A stretch of 64,000 nucleotides of DNA, taken from assembly GCA_030062745.1 (NCBI GenBank), contig CP099842.1, positions 25,763,822 to 25,827,821 of the forward strand. The letters are read 5' to 3'. The notes below the pieces were generated by a model that saw only the letters and a list, made by a program, of their open reading frames with translations, had not been told where the DNA came from and did not search any database. The stretch is from Capitulum mitella (lineage: Eukaryota; Arthropoda; Thecostraca; Pollicipedomorpha; Pollicipedidae). A program made the translations under genes and the position numbers. Below, piece after piece: positions 47,301 through 51,189 of the stretch. Position 1 is the first letter of the stretch. Each line of letters starts with the position of its first letter.

Positions 47301-49770
47301 CTAATATTCCCCCAAAACTACGGGACAAAGCAACTCTGGACCAGCCCTGCCGATAACCTGCAATTTCGGGGCTCCTGGAAACTTGAGAAGACCCCGGAAA
47401 CCTACAGAGCTGCAGAAGTAAAAGCGACATCAGTTTTGATTTTGTGAAATATTGTGCCAAAATCATGCAAGTTCCTTAACGATAAACGATGCCTGGCTGC
47501 TTACTTCCGATGCTAGCTTAATGCAAATAAAAATCTTGCAGATGTAATGCTTTCGTCTAGTGTCCTAAATTAGTATTCGGTTATTTACATCATATACAAT
47601 AAAATCTCCTCCGGTGTCTTGGCACTGAAAACAGAACATTAAGCACATCCTCAGGAACATCCCATAAACGATGCTATCATGTATGATACACCAAGGTTAC
47701 GTGATGAAAGGTTTATATATTAGTGCTATTGATGCATGGATGCATGAAGTTTTAAATCCACCGCTACAAGATCATGCATTGTAATGTGAAGTCATGGTGC
47801 TTTCCAAACGACTTGGAACCCTTCAGTCGTGAAAACTAGGGCAGACCATCCATTCATTTGAAATATATACATATATATAATATATATATAATTATATGTA
47901 TATATGTATATATTATATATATATATATGTAAGTATATATATATAATATAAATGCAATACAGGCAGATCATCCAGACATTTTTTTATGTCGGGTTAGGAA
48001 GGTAAGTAATCTAAACCTGTGCATTTAATTAACACATTTCGAAAGAAGCAAATGTCAAATTCATTACTTCTCCTCACAATGCGCACATTTTCTGACTGGC
48101 CTGACCATCTCATGCTACTGATCTTTGCCCAACAAGGCTTACATGTCCTCAAGGGTTATAAAACAAATGGCACACCTCCTTCGACACACTAAAATGTGCT
48201 GTCAACAGTAATGCTCAGTTATGCAACAAAACAAAAAGCGCACCTTGACAAGATTTACTCATCCGAAGTCATAAGCCTTTTGAGAAATGTTTAAGGTGCG
48301 TGACCTTATCGAGAAATATATCCCCGGGGCCTCATAGGAACAAAACACGCTATCAATGGCCAGCTGTGACCATACCCAGTGTGCGGACGGAGGCAGACGA
48401 GCGAAATGCAAATTGCTTGGCAATGCAGATAGGCAACAGTGAAGCCTACACCTTCGACAATACGGGAACAGTTTCGTGTTAATGCACATGGGATCACAAT
48501 GAGACGAAATGCTTATTCCGGTGTCAAAAAGTGGGACATCTACGATATTTGGCAAAATGAAAAAATGAAACCTACGGCATATCTGAGCTGCTGAATCAAG
48601 GCGAAACTCACCTTACAACGGGTTTGTCGGCGGCTGAAATGGAACAATAGCGAGTCATCGAAACTTAAAAAAACACCACACCATTCTTAAAAGGTTACTG
48701 AACCGTAAAAAATTTTGGGATTGTCAAAGTTTGTCGCACATAAAACAGATGCTGCACTGGGTCAAAAAAATTCAGCACGTAAACAAAACAACTCATGTCA
48801 TGCTGAGCAGGCATTGGTATAGACGCTGCGACCATGGATGTAAGGGTCCTTTCTTTATCCTTTCTTCCATGAGGCAGAAAGGATAGTGTCCCTACCAACT
48901 TTGTGGAATGCTAAATTAAGTCCTATGGTTTTTCAGAAAGACAAAATTTGGAAACGCTTCTAAGAGGATGACTGTCACGCATTCTACGATGCGTGCAAAA
49001 TTGTTATGTTTTGAAATCATTTGGATGATGTGTTGCGTCGTTTGTTGTTTTCAAACCGTCCAGTCCGTAGCACTAAAGTAAACGCTATTTAGAACCAATA
49101 AGCTTAAATTAGAGACAGTGCAGATAGCAGTGCCAGCAACTGACTAATGAGCAATGCGAAGAGCTGGCAAATGTTGGTAGTCTATTCAAACCGGAAATCA
49201 GTTGCAGCTGAGATAAATGCTGACGATGACCTCTCTGCCCCGTTCACCGCCACAGCTACTCACGGTTGAAGCTGAAGTTGAATTTAACAGTGAGCAGCAC
49301 ATTTCGTTGACCGTCGTGGCTAGTCACGATTAGGGCTGAGGTTAATGTTAATAGTGACCTGCTCCCCTCCTATCTGCCGTGGCTACTCACGGTTGAAGCT
49401 GAGACCGGTTTCGGCGGCGACGTGTCCACCCTGCTGCCTGACGTGACTACTCACGGTTGAAGCTGAGGTGGATGCTGACCGTGACCCGTCCGCGCTTGTT
49501 CACGGCTGTGATCCGGTACAGGCCGGCGTCGGCCGCCACCACATCCTCCAGCCGCAGTGCCTCGTACGACAGGTGCCGCTCGATCTGGCGGGAGACGATG
49601 GTAGCGCGGCCGCCCGGCACCAGCGGCAGCTCGCCGCGGTACCACTGCACGCCGGCGGCCGGCCGAGCGTGCAGCAGGCACTCGAGCAGCAGCCGCCGGC
49701 CGTCCGCCTCCTGACGCAGCTGGGGACGGCCGGCGAAGCTCGGCGCAAGCTCCTCGTCCGTGTCCGCCAT
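967..49770 (-). CDS. bt: Projectin (bent/twitchin family) gene, 5' half, multi-exon
   Basis: Gene-level entry covering 29 exons that chain in phase on the minus strand; individual exons are listed separately. Projectin is a giant elastic protein of the arthropod sarcomere that links Z-disc and thick filament and ends in a kinase. Seen here: a start Met, eight I-set Ig domains with the usual Cys/Trp/Asp-x-x-x-Tyr core, a V/P-rich linker between Ig1 and Ig2, then roughly 700 residues rich in Pro, Glu, Lys and Asp. Eight Ig domains followed by a PEVK-like region is the established projectin N-terminus; Ig linkers such as GKAPSF and domain ends such as LNF/LNIE are typical of projectin and twitchin. 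The Fn3/Ig core and kinase are not in the window, so the gene is cut at the left edge. A different titin-like protein is possible but less likely. Three small frame breaks occur (see exons 8, 10 and 17). Confidence 0.85.
1592..2122 (-). CDS. bt: Projectin exon 28 with a Glu-Pro dipeptide repeat
   Basis: 531 bases, 177 codons, phase 0/0, acceptor CCACTGCTCAG and donor AAG/GTAACG. It begins [12 protein letters not shown], continues through a Ser/Glu-rich stretch ([14 protein letters not shown]) and the conserved-looking block [20 protein letters not shown]. It then has about a dozen Glu-Pro dipeptides encoded by a GGAGCC hexanucleotide repeat (about 1,720-1,790), and ends [15 protein letters not shown]-type spring with a pure EP run is expected to be flexible and extended. 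The opposite strand is also open here, which is a by-product of the GC-rich repeat. Confidence 0.85.
1666..1793 (-). repeat. Coding hexanucleotide microsatellite (GGAGCC)n
   Basis: On the plus strand the run reads GGCTCC repeats with a few interruptions (CTCTGG, and a break at about 1,690-1,715). It lies wholly inside exon 28 and encodes Glu-Pro dipeptides, so copy-number change would alter spring length by two residues per unit without shifting the frame. Confidence 0.85.
2724..2772. repeat. GGC/TGC trinucleotide repeat
   Basis: A GGC run changing into a TGC run, in the intron just downstream of exon 27 on the coding strand. Confidence 0.7.
2883..2921 (-). CDS. bt: Projectin exon 27 (39-base microexon)
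   Basis: Acceptor CTCTCCCGACAG, 39 bases, donor CAG/GTAAAC, phase 0/0. It encodes [13 protein letters not shown], a basic segment. Good pyrimidine tract and phase on both sides. Confidence 0.65.
3111..3269 (-). CDS. bt: Projectin exon 26
   Basis: 159 bases, phase 0/0, acceptor CTGCTTCGAAG and donor TGG/GTAGGA. It encodes 53 residues: [38 protein letters not shown] and a tail ending [11 protein letters not shown]. The sequence is complex and non-repetitive, unlike the neighbouring spring segments, suggesting a binding or structured motif. An open frame extends upstream of the acceptor, so a slightly longer exon cannot be excluded. Confidence 0.75.
4326..4355 (-). CDS. bt: Projectin exon 25 (30-base microexon)
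   Basis: Acceptor GCTTTTTCCAG, 30 bases, donor CAG/GTATGT, phase 0/0. It encodes [10 protein letters not shown]. The call rests on strong splice sites, phase and acidic content. Confidence 0.65.
5589..5654 (-). CDS. bt: Projectin exon 24
   Basis: 66 bases, phase 0/0, acceptor TCTTTGTCCAG and donor TCG/GTAAAT. It encodes [20 protein letters not shown] then DS. A closer AG (CTCTGCCAG) exists but is out of phase. Confidence 0.7.
6416..6490 (-). CDS. bt: Projectin exon 23
   Basis: 75 bases, phase 0/0, acceptor ATATTAACAG and donor GAG/GTATGT. It encodes [20 protein letters not shown] then VKEQE. The EKVELK motif resembles elements of titin and projectin springs. Confidence 0.85.
6610..6677. repeat. 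GA/GAAA-rich microsatellite
   Basis: Purine-rich stretch of GAGA and GAAAGA repeats in the intron upstream of exon 23. Confidence 0.8.
7591..7656 (-). CDS. bt: Projectin exon 22
   Basis: 66 bases, read in phase 0 from acceptor TTGTAGAG to donor AAG/GTACAT. It encodes [20 protein letters not shown] then EK, more helix-like than its neighbours. An alternative acceptor two bases upstream (TTGTAG) would break the frame, so the downstream AG is chosen. Confidence 0.7.
8710..8817 (-). CDS. bt: Projectin exon 21 (K/A/D-rich)
   Basis: 108 bases, phase 0/0, acceptor GTCCATCTAG and donor CAG/GTAAAG. It encodes [20 protein letters not shown] then [16 protein letters not shown], a typical PEVK-like segment. 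Confidence 0.85.
9831..10067 (-). CDS. bt: Projectin exon 20 (Arg/Gly/Pro-rich)
   Basis: 237 bases, 79 codons, phase 0/0, acceptor GTCCGCCCAG and donor CAG/GTACAC. The 3' part reads plausibly ([15 protein letters not shown], then [22 protein letters not shown]). The 5' part is very Arg-rich, in a segment so GC-rich that several frames are open. The phase fit supports the call, but the start of the exon is uncertain. Confidence 0.55.
10492..10572 (-). CDS. bt: Projectin exon 19 (acidic)
   Basis: 81 bases, phase 0/0, acceptor TTTTGCTAG and donor AAG/GTACTC. It encodes [20 protein letters not shown] followed by SDIPLSK. It is acidic, giving alternating charge with the basic neighbours. Confidence 0.8.
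11156..11227 (-). CDS. bt: Projectin exon 18
   Basis: 72 bases, phase 0/0, acceptor CGGCATGCAG and donor AAG/GTACGA. It encodes [20 protein letters not shown] and then QPAK: polar, proline-rich and disordered. A run of 12 G at 11,113-11,124 lies just inside the following intron. Confidence 0.8.
11732..12105. repeat. Diverged tandem duplication (about 193 bp x 2) with an internal hairpin
   Basis: Copy A (11,732-11,917) and copy B (11,925-12,105) match along their length, both opening AGGCTCTTGCCGCG and ending CATTAGCT. Each contains a near-perfect palindrome of the form GGTGG-ATGA-CCACC. They lie in the intron just downstream of PEVK exon 17. Confidence 0.8.
12242..12833 (-). CDS. bt: Projectin exon 17 (main PEVK-like exon), one-base frame break
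   Basis: 592 bases from acceptor GTTTTTCAAAG to donor TCG/GTGAGA. It encodes about 197 residues of extremely Lys/Pro/Glu/Asp-rich sequence with irregular repeats of the form [17 protein letters not shown]. This is the classic composition of an elastic, disordered titin-type spring. Near 12,430-12,445 (TPEPKGRP) the frame changes by one base. Beyond it the sensible frame is [20 protein letters not shown] and then a Gln/Pro/Ala-rich tail, whereas the first frame stops at 12,363-12,365. Counting one extra base restores phase 0 at the donor. The donor choice in the GC-rich tail is less certain than the rest. Confidence 0.8.
13281..13337 (-). CDS. bt: Projectin exon 16 (K/E-rich)
   Basis: 57 bases, phase 0 at both ends, acceptor ATGTTCTGCAG and donor GAG/GTAAGC. 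It encodes [19 protein letters not shown], a charged, proline-containing segment. This is the first of the symmetric cassette exons of the PEVK-like region. Confidence 0.85.
13549..13571 (-). CDS. bt: Projectin exon 15 (23-base microexon)
   Basis: Acceptor GTCTTTTCAG, 23 bases, donor CTG/GTAAGT. It takes the one base left by exon 14 to make Glu, then encodes KKAVEKL and ends in phase 0. The charged content and exact phase fit mark it as the entry to the spring region. It is too short to detect by ORF length; the call rests on strong splice signals and phase on both sides. Confidence 0.75.
13919..14085 (-). CDS. bt: Projectin exon 14 (Ig8, second half)
   Basis: 167 bases from acceptor CACGCTGCAG to donor AACG/GTAGGT. 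It completes the Arg codon from exon 13, then encodes [18 protein letters not shown] through the F-strand motif [15 protein letters not shown] (Tyr871; the usual Asp is Ser) and ends SCQLTVN plus one base. This is the last Ig before the spring region. Eight Ig domains before a PEVK-type region is the projectin count. Confidence 0.92.
14356..14624 (-). CDS. bt: Projectin exon 13 (Ig7 end, Ig8 start)
   Basis: 269 bases from acceptor CGTCCTGCAG to donor ACAG/GTCAGT. It begins in phase 0 with [11 protein letters not shown], continues [20 protein letters not shown] (Asp762, Tyr766; no second Cys) and an acidic/basic linker [19 protein letters not shown]. It then opens Ig8 with Cys821 and Trp834 (EIIWY), ending inside the Arg codon. 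Like exon 10, it carries the end of one Ig and the start of the next. Confidence 0.92.
14951..15012. repeat. GA-rich microsatellite with poly-G
   Basis: GAGAGTGAGAG-type repeat ending in a G run, adjacent to the old end of the 52-bp minisatellite. Confidence 0.7.
15120..16144 (-). repeat. 52-bp minisatellite made of the exon 12 3' end plus splice donor
   Basis: About 20 head-to-tail units. On the coding strand each unit is the last 31 bases of exon 12 (ending GTGTCTCAG) followed by 21 intron bases starting GTGAGT. Most units keep the perfect donor CAG/GTGAGT. Unit length is 52 (one unit 51), so the frame rotates between units. The unit nearest the exon is the true exon end; the most diverged units are at 15,120-15,330, furthest from the exon. 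A block of four distinguishable units at about 15,463-15,644 recurs about 468 bases later at about 15,930-16,111, showing a later block duplication. Confidence 0.95.
16114..16286 (-). CDS. bt: Projectin exon 12 (Ig7, first half); its 3' end seeds a minisatellite
   Basis: 173 bases from acceptor GTGCACCAG to donor CAG/GTGAGT. It completes a Val codon with exon 11, then encodes 57 residues: [17 protein letters not shown], Cys716 (RVACVN), Trp724 (DISWLHERR) and the end SVKVEQVSQ in phase 0. The last 31 bases of the exon plus 21 bases of intron form the 52-base unit repeated about 20 times through 15,120-16,113. The exon boundary is fixed by the phase match to exon 13 ([13 protein letters not shown]). 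Confidence 0.9.
16536..16626 (-). CDS. bt: Projectin exon 11 (Ig6, second half)
   Basis: 91 bases from acceptor CTTTTTTAG to donor GAAG/GTAACC. It starts in phase 0 and leaves one base. It encodes residues 659-688: the F-strand motif [16 protein letters not shown] (Asp664, Tyr668, Cys670) and the domain end ANLTLNIE. The remaining G joins TG of exon 12 to give Val. Confidence 0.9.
17178..17496 (-). CDS. bt: Projectin exon 10 (Ig5 end, Ig6 start), one-base frame break
   Basis: 319 bases, acceptor CCGCCCAG and donor CGG/GTACGG. It begins in phase 0 right after ELR with [20 protein letters not shown] (Asp558, Tyr562, Cys564), finishes Ig5 at LALNIE, passes an EPEP-PPAPPAA linker and starts Ig6. 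At about 17,350-17,360 ([17 protein letters not shown]) the frame shifts: one base is extra relative to an in-phase exon, matching a length of 3n+1. Ig6 lacks the usual B-strand Cys (Val, in LMEVRVRS) but keeps its Trp (AAWWHGT). The domain resumes cleanly and ends HTLHLRIR in phase 0. The break is in very GC-rich sequence. Confidence 0.85.
18016..18251 (-). CDS. bt: Projectin exon 9 (Ig5, first half)
   Basis: 236 bases from acceptor CGTTACAG to donor AGG/GTGAGT. Two bases complete an Ala codon with exon 8. It encodes residues 475-552: linker [20 protein letters not shown]-strand Cys508, C-strand Trp520 ([11 protein letters not shown]), and strands up to [10 protein letters not shown]. It ends in phase 0. 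No duplication of its 3' end is seen in the following intron, unlike exons 1, 3, 5 and 12. Confidence 0.9.
18636..18791 (-). CDS. bt: Projectin exon 8 (Ig4, second half)
   Basis: The clear coding part runs from the Met codon at 18,789 ([20 protein letters not shown]) through the F-strand motif [14 protein letters not shown] (Asp449, Tyr453, Cys455) to LNFQ and donor CAAG/GTAACA. By comparison with the exon 3/4 join, the acceptor should lie directly before this Met, but the sequence there is TTTAGCG-ATG. The nearest AG leaves two extra bases, and the other good acceptor (TTTCCGCAG, 18,807) is also two bases out of phase. Either one base is missing or two are extra in this sequence, or a splice site I did not identify is used. 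The coding content itself is secure. Confidence 0.75.
18976..19144 (-). CDS. bt: Projectin exon 7 (Ig4, first half)
   Basis: 169 bases from acceptor CTCCCCAG to donor AAG/GTCAGC. It encodes residues 367-422, starting [20 protein letters not shown], a form highly typical of projectin and twitchin Ig domains, with Cys392 and Trp404 (EITWYHGT). It ends in phase 0 (RMASK). The next exon begins two bases out of phase, discussed under exon 8. Confidence 0.88.
19479..19685 (-). CDS. bt: Projectin exon 6 (Ig3, second half, and linker)
   Basis: 207 bases from acceptor TCTCTTTCAG to donor AAA/GTGAGG. The first base completes the core Trp started in exon 5 ([12 protein letters not shown]). It encodes residues 298-365 with the F-strand motif [14 protein letters not shown] (Asp335, Tyr339), the domain end [12 protein letters not shown] and the split Lys codon that leads into exon 7. 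A piggyBac-like element (20,031-21,250) lies in the intron before it. Confidence 0.9.
20031..21250 (+). mobile_element. piggyBac-like non-autonomous element, copy 1
   Basis: About 1.22 kb bounded by TTAA. The left end reads TTAACCCTATTCCCGG; the right end, read in reverse, is TTAAACATACTCCCGGG, so there are imperfect terminal inverted repeats. A second copy starts at 62,796 in the same orientation and matches along its length. No transposase-like ORF is seen. TTAA targets and CCCTA-type ends are characteristic of piggyBac; the assignment is from ends only. It lies in the intron between projectin exons 5 and 6. Confidence 0.75.
21290..21520 (-). repeat. 85-bp triplication of exon 5 3' end plus donor
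   Basis: The true exon end encodes [17 protein letters not shown]. Copy 2 reads [17 protein letters not shown] and copy 3 [17 protein letters not shown] on the coding strand. Exon-end positions 21,477, 21,392 and 21,307 are spaced exactly 85 bases. Copy 2 keeps a consensus donor; copy 3 has lost it. Confidence 0.9.
21477..21609 (-). CDS. bt: Projectin exon 5 (Ig3, first half)
   Basis: 133 bases. The acceptor is GTGACCGACAG; two bases complete a Thr codon with exon 4, and the exon stops after the first two bases of Trp297 at a strong CTG/GTGAGT donor. It encodes [18 protein letters not shown], then the B-strand Cys285, ending at the conserved core Trp. Two further decayed copies of the last 40 or so bases plus the donor follow at exact 85-base spacing (donor-equivalent positions 21,392 and 21,307). 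Without the splice the frame closes quickly, and the full domain reads correctly only when joined to exon 6. Confidence 0.88.
21640..21705. repeat. 10-11 bp tandem repeat (CAGCGTGTTG)
   Basis: Four to six units of CAGCGTGTTR, just upstream of the exon 5 acceptor on the coding strand, where it reads as ACGCTGYAAC repeats. Confidence 0.75.
24600..24690 (+). mobile_element. Fragment of a second non-LTR reverse transcriptase
   Basis: A short open stretch reads [20 protein letters not shown], matching the palm-to-thumb motif ([13 protein letters not shown]) of CR1/Jockey-type elements. The flanking 24,700-24,900 looks like eroded RT C-terminal sequence but is not readable with confidence. Confidence 0.45.
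25472..25600. repeat. Two TA-rich microsatellites
   Basis: TA runs at about 25,472-25,510 and 25,553-25,600 separated by an AT-rich spacer, in the intron after exon 4. Confidence 0.85.
25879..26020 (-). CDS. bt: Projectin exon 4 (Ig2, second half)
   Basis: 142 bases from acceptor GGCTTGCAG to donor GACA/GTAAGT; it starts in phase 0 and leaves one base. It encodes residues 206-252, beginning [16 protein letters not shown], with the F-strand motif [14 protein letters not shown] (Asp228, Tyr232) and the domain end ATISLNFD. The second Cys position is Thr. Its join to exon 3 (RHK/MSVDK) falls at the same place in the fold as the join between exons 7 and 8. Confidence 0.9.
28140..28267 (-). repeat. 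75-bp partial duplication of exon 3 3' part
   Basis: On the coding strand the exon text [14 protein letters not shown] recurs just after the true donor as [14 protein letters not shown]; the two blocks (28,215-28,267 and 28,140-28,192) are offset by 75 bases. The copy's splice signal is decayed (GTATTC). Confidence 0.8.
28197..28355 (-). CDS. bt: Projectin exon 3 (Ig2, first half)
   Basis: 159 bases, phase 0 at both ends, acceptor TTCACAGGCAG and donor AAG/GTCAGT. It encodes residues 153-205, starting [16 protein letters not shown], with the B-strand Cys179 and the C-strand Trp191 (LSWYREG). The domain is finished by exon 4. A second donor-like site (ACAG/GTGCAG) lies inside the exon near 28,220. 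The last part of the exon is duplicated in decayed form just inside the intron (28,140-28,196). A roughly 450-base pyrimidine-rich stretch precedes the acceptor on the coding strand. Confidence 0.88.
28375..28830 (-). repeat. Pyrimidine-rich low-complexity tract upstream of the Ig2 acceptor
   Basis: The plus strand is a run of CAGACG/GACAGA-like words. On the coding strand it is an unusually long CT/GTCTG-rich region ending about 20 bases before the exon 3 acceptor. Confidence 0.65.
29036..29172. repeat. AT-rich TA/TATATT repeat region
   Basis: Imperfect TATATA runs over about 135 bases in the intron between exons 2 and 3. Confidence 0.85.
33040..34890. repeat. Degenerate [13 protein letters not shown] array
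   Basis: About 1.85 kb in which CAGGGGCCCCT, CTCAGGGG and GGGCCCT words recur every 20-50 bases with strong sequence drift. A better preserved duplication lies at about 34,292-34,400 and 34,460-34,545, sharing CCTACAGGCGGCGGCAAGGG. Long open frames on the plus strand (for example 34,148-34,750) are by-products of the GC-rich repeat. Confidence 0.7.
34963..35247. mobile_element. Possible MITE with CGTAGCCA ends
   Basis: The left end reads GGCACGTAGCCAGGATTG and the right end, reversed, CAATGACGTAGCCAAGGG, suggesting short terminal inverted repeats around about 285 bases. GTAGCCAGG-type ends are common on invertebrate DNA-element fragments. No ORF is seen. The class is not resolved. Confidence 0.4.
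35317..35375. repeat. (TA)n microsatellite, about 29 units
   Basis: An uninterrupted TA dinucleotide run in the long intron between exons 2 and 3. Confidence 0.9.
38763..38902 (-). CDS. bt: Projectin exon 2 (linker between Ig1 and Ig2)
   Basis: A 140-base exon between acceptor TGTTGCAG and donor GCG/GTGAGA. It begins with two bases that complete the split codon left by exon 1 and ends in phase 0, exactly what exon 3 needs; its reading frame has no stop. It encodes 46 whole codons, a Val/Pro/Gln/Asn-rich linker beginning [14 protein letters not shown] and ending DAPDRMGA, with no recognisable fold. Position, phase on both sides and splice signals support it, but it sits alone between two 10-kb introns and I recognise no homologue. 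Other frames of the same stretch are open too, but they do not join in phase. Confidence 0.65.
39780..40190. promoter_or_regulatory. GC-rich island inside the exon 1-2 intron, possible internal promoter
   Basis: Very CpG-rich. On the minus strand a TATA-like TTTATAAATA (about 40,096-40,105) lies about 190 bases above an ATG codon and the donor-like GACGA/GTGAGT at about 39,867-39,874. The resulting short exon would end in phase 2, which does not join exon 2 or 3 in frame. It is therefore not annotated as coding. Confidence 0.25.
40190..40500. repeat. Degenerate minisatellite (GGCGACCCCTGGACAG)
   Basis: Words such as GGCGACCCCTGGAC, GGCGGCCCCTGGACAG and GGAGGCCCCTGGACAA recur every 30-90 bases. 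It adjoins a GC-rich island at 39,780-40,190. Confidence 0.55.
41560..43625 (+). mobile_element. Decayed non-LTR retrotransposon (CR1/Jockey-like reverse transcriptase)
   Basis: A broken reverse-transcriptase frame. 42,208-42,798 carries [52 protein letters not shown] and [13 protein letters not shown], the ordered motifs of a non-LTR RT. The catalytic box continues in another frame at 42,762 as [12 protein letters not shown], followed by [17 protein letters not shown]. Thumb and C-terminal parts follow ([14 protein letters not shown] at about 43,095, and [17 protein letters not shown] at about 43,430-43,490). At least two frame changes separate the pieces, so it is dead. Upstream 41,560-42,200 may be the eroded 5' ORF, but no endonuclease was recognised. 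It sits in the intron between exons 1 and 2, antisense to projectin. Confidence 0.8.
46580..46960. promoter_or_regulatory. GC-rich CpG island, function unknown
   Basis: About 380 bases of dense CpG and GGCGCGCC words in the exon 1-2 intron. Frames on both strands are open only because of composition. It could be an intronic promoter or enhancer; no core element recognised. Confidence 0.25.
47015..47245. repeat. Minisatellite (GGCTGGCGCAAACCAG) and 20-bp direct repeat
   Basis: Units GGCTGGCGCAAACCAGRCACG recur at 35-53-base spacing at 47,030-47,130. Next to it GACCGCGAAATGCATTAGGA occurs twice in tandem (47,202-47,242). It adjoins the GC island at 46,580-46,960. Confidence 0.75.
47864..47952. 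repeat. TA-rich microsatellite
   Basis: TATATA/TATGTA runs over about 90 bases in the intron between exons 1 and 2. Confidence 0.85.
49199..49520 (-). repeat. About 64-bp tandem repeat of exon 1 3' end plus donor (about 5 copies)
   Basis: On the coding strand the exon end CTCAGCTTCAACC/GTGAGTAG recurs with its junction at 49,455 (true), 49,391, 49,329, 49,264 and about 49,200, spacings 62-65 bases. Copies 2 and 4 keep GTGAGTAG, copy 3 has GTGACTAG and the last has lost it. Divergence is higher than in the exon 12 array. Confidence 0.9.
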
Positions 49771-49807
49771 CGCGGCCCGACGGAGGCGCCGGAGCTCGGT
49801 CGGTGGC
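49455..49807 (-). CDS. bt: Projectin exon 1 (start codon, Ig1)
   Basis: The exon runs from an AG acceptor (TTTTCCCCAG) to a GTGAGT donor inside the last Asn/Arg codon. Coding starts at the ATG whose first base is 49,770, in context CCGCGATGG; the 37 bases above it are then 5' UTR. No in-frame stop separates the acceptor from the ATG, so an upstream start is not strictly excluded. It encodes residues 1-105: an acidic start [12 protein letters not shown] and a complete Ig domain with Cys31, Trp43 and the Asp81/Tyr85 pair. The second disulphide Cys is replaced by Thr (YRITAV), as in many twitchin Ig domains. It is the only Ig here encoded by a single exon. The 3' end is duplicated about five times into the next intron (49,199-49,520). 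Confidence 0.85.
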
Positions 49808-50200
49808 CTGGGGAAAAGGGAGAGTTGGTCAGCACGTGGCCGACACAGTTGCTCCTTAAGATGTCAACTGCAGATCGCACCAGCAGCTATGTCGCAACAA
49901 CCGCAAACTGTTGCGTTGTTGCGGTCTTAAAATCGCAACAACAATCCACTTTTATCAAGTGCAAACTGAGCCAGTGTTTGGAGGTAATAATATCAAAGTC
50001 ATGGACCATGCTCTGCTGAGCCTGTTGCGCGAATCTTGACTTCCATGCTCACGTGCAAGAAGTGCAGGAAACCTTTCGTGGAAAACCAATAGAAGGAAGC
50101 TTTGACTTCTACACCTAAGTGAGCTTCACACTCAAGGACTAAACTGGAAATGTTTTTTCAACGTGAAGTAATTTTGCACCTGGCACTGACCTAGAGGTAC

Positions 50201-50380
50201 TTTTTTTGGGGGAGGGGAGATATCTGTTATGCCGTACACTCAATGCCCCGGTCACGCCATGACCTTCAGGCCATTTCCGGCCTCAGCCAAGGGCTGGTGC
50301 CGTTCCTGGGGATCAAACTCTGTGTTTACCATACAACGAATCCAGTCGTCCGGCTCCCTATCCATCTGGCTACGGTAGTG
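50201..50380 (-). mobile_element. tRNA-derived SINE
   Basis: Read on the minus strand, an A-box-like TAGCCAGATGGATAG (50,358-50,372) is followed about 50 bases later by a B-box-like GTTTGATCCCC (about 50,307-50,317), then a unique body and a short A run at 50,201-50,207. The RNA polymerase III promoter spacing with an A tail is typical of tRNA-derived SINEs. It is not a tRNA gene, since no acceptor stem or cloverleaf closes around it. Confidence 0.6.
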
Positions 50381-51189
50381 ACTTACACATAGTAATAAGT
50401 GATGGATTCGAATGCTGATTTAATGTTTATATAGCATATGGCAGCTGTTGTCATCGACATGACACTTTTAACGATCTTGTTGATATACTAGTGTCGAGAG
50501 CTAAATTTAGCATCAAGATCAGCCCAGTCGCGGCACGTTAACAACCGCTGTGGTTAAGCCGATCCACGCCGTTAACGTAGCACAAGGGCAGGATAAGAGG
50601 CGATCCGATATGTTTGTTTAAAGCAGTACTTTCCAAACACGTGAACCGAACTTCAAACTCAGCCCGCTTGCAGGGGCGCCATAGGCGGCTCAGAAGCTGC
50701 ATTGGTCCAAACACGGCAGGCTTTGGACAAACACTCGCCAATGGACTTCGCGATTCCAGGGTCATTGAACCTTTAACACTAGCAACTTAAGAAAAACGTG
50801 GCAGTTACATAAAGCTCCGAAACAAGTACAGACTGTCGTGAAAGTACCACTTAAAATTCTGCCTCTATAGGCAGTTCTTCAACGGAAAATGGCTATTTAG
50901 CCAACATGAGAAAATTTACTTTGTTACCCTCTTTGATGTTGCCATTTTTAATGCAATCCTCTGCGTAAGCGGTGTATAAAAAATGTTTTTCAGACAATTT
51001 TTCGGTTGCAAATGCCGAGTTATTGGAATGGCAGTATGTCCGAAAAATGCTAATCACGTTTCACTTTGAAACACGTTTACTGTAAAATTTACACATCCAT
51101 CCCGGGCAGCAAACAGGAATATTCGAGTAGTTTTCGTGATGTGTTACGTATTCAAAGCGGCTAAGGTACGTACGACTAGGACACCATCA

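Larger units (their letters stand above)
38903..49454. other. 10.6-kb intron between exons 1 and 2
   Basis: Contains the GC islands at 39.8 and 46.6 kb, minisatellites at 40.2, 47.0 and 49.2 kb, the dead retrotransposon and a TA repeat. At 43.7-46.5 kb and 48.0-49.2 kb nothing specific is seen. Confidence 0.5.

Noticed and set aside
50295..50380. tRNA gene on the minus strand
   Set aside because: Box A and B motifs exist, but no acceptor stem or cloverleaf; it fits a SINE better.
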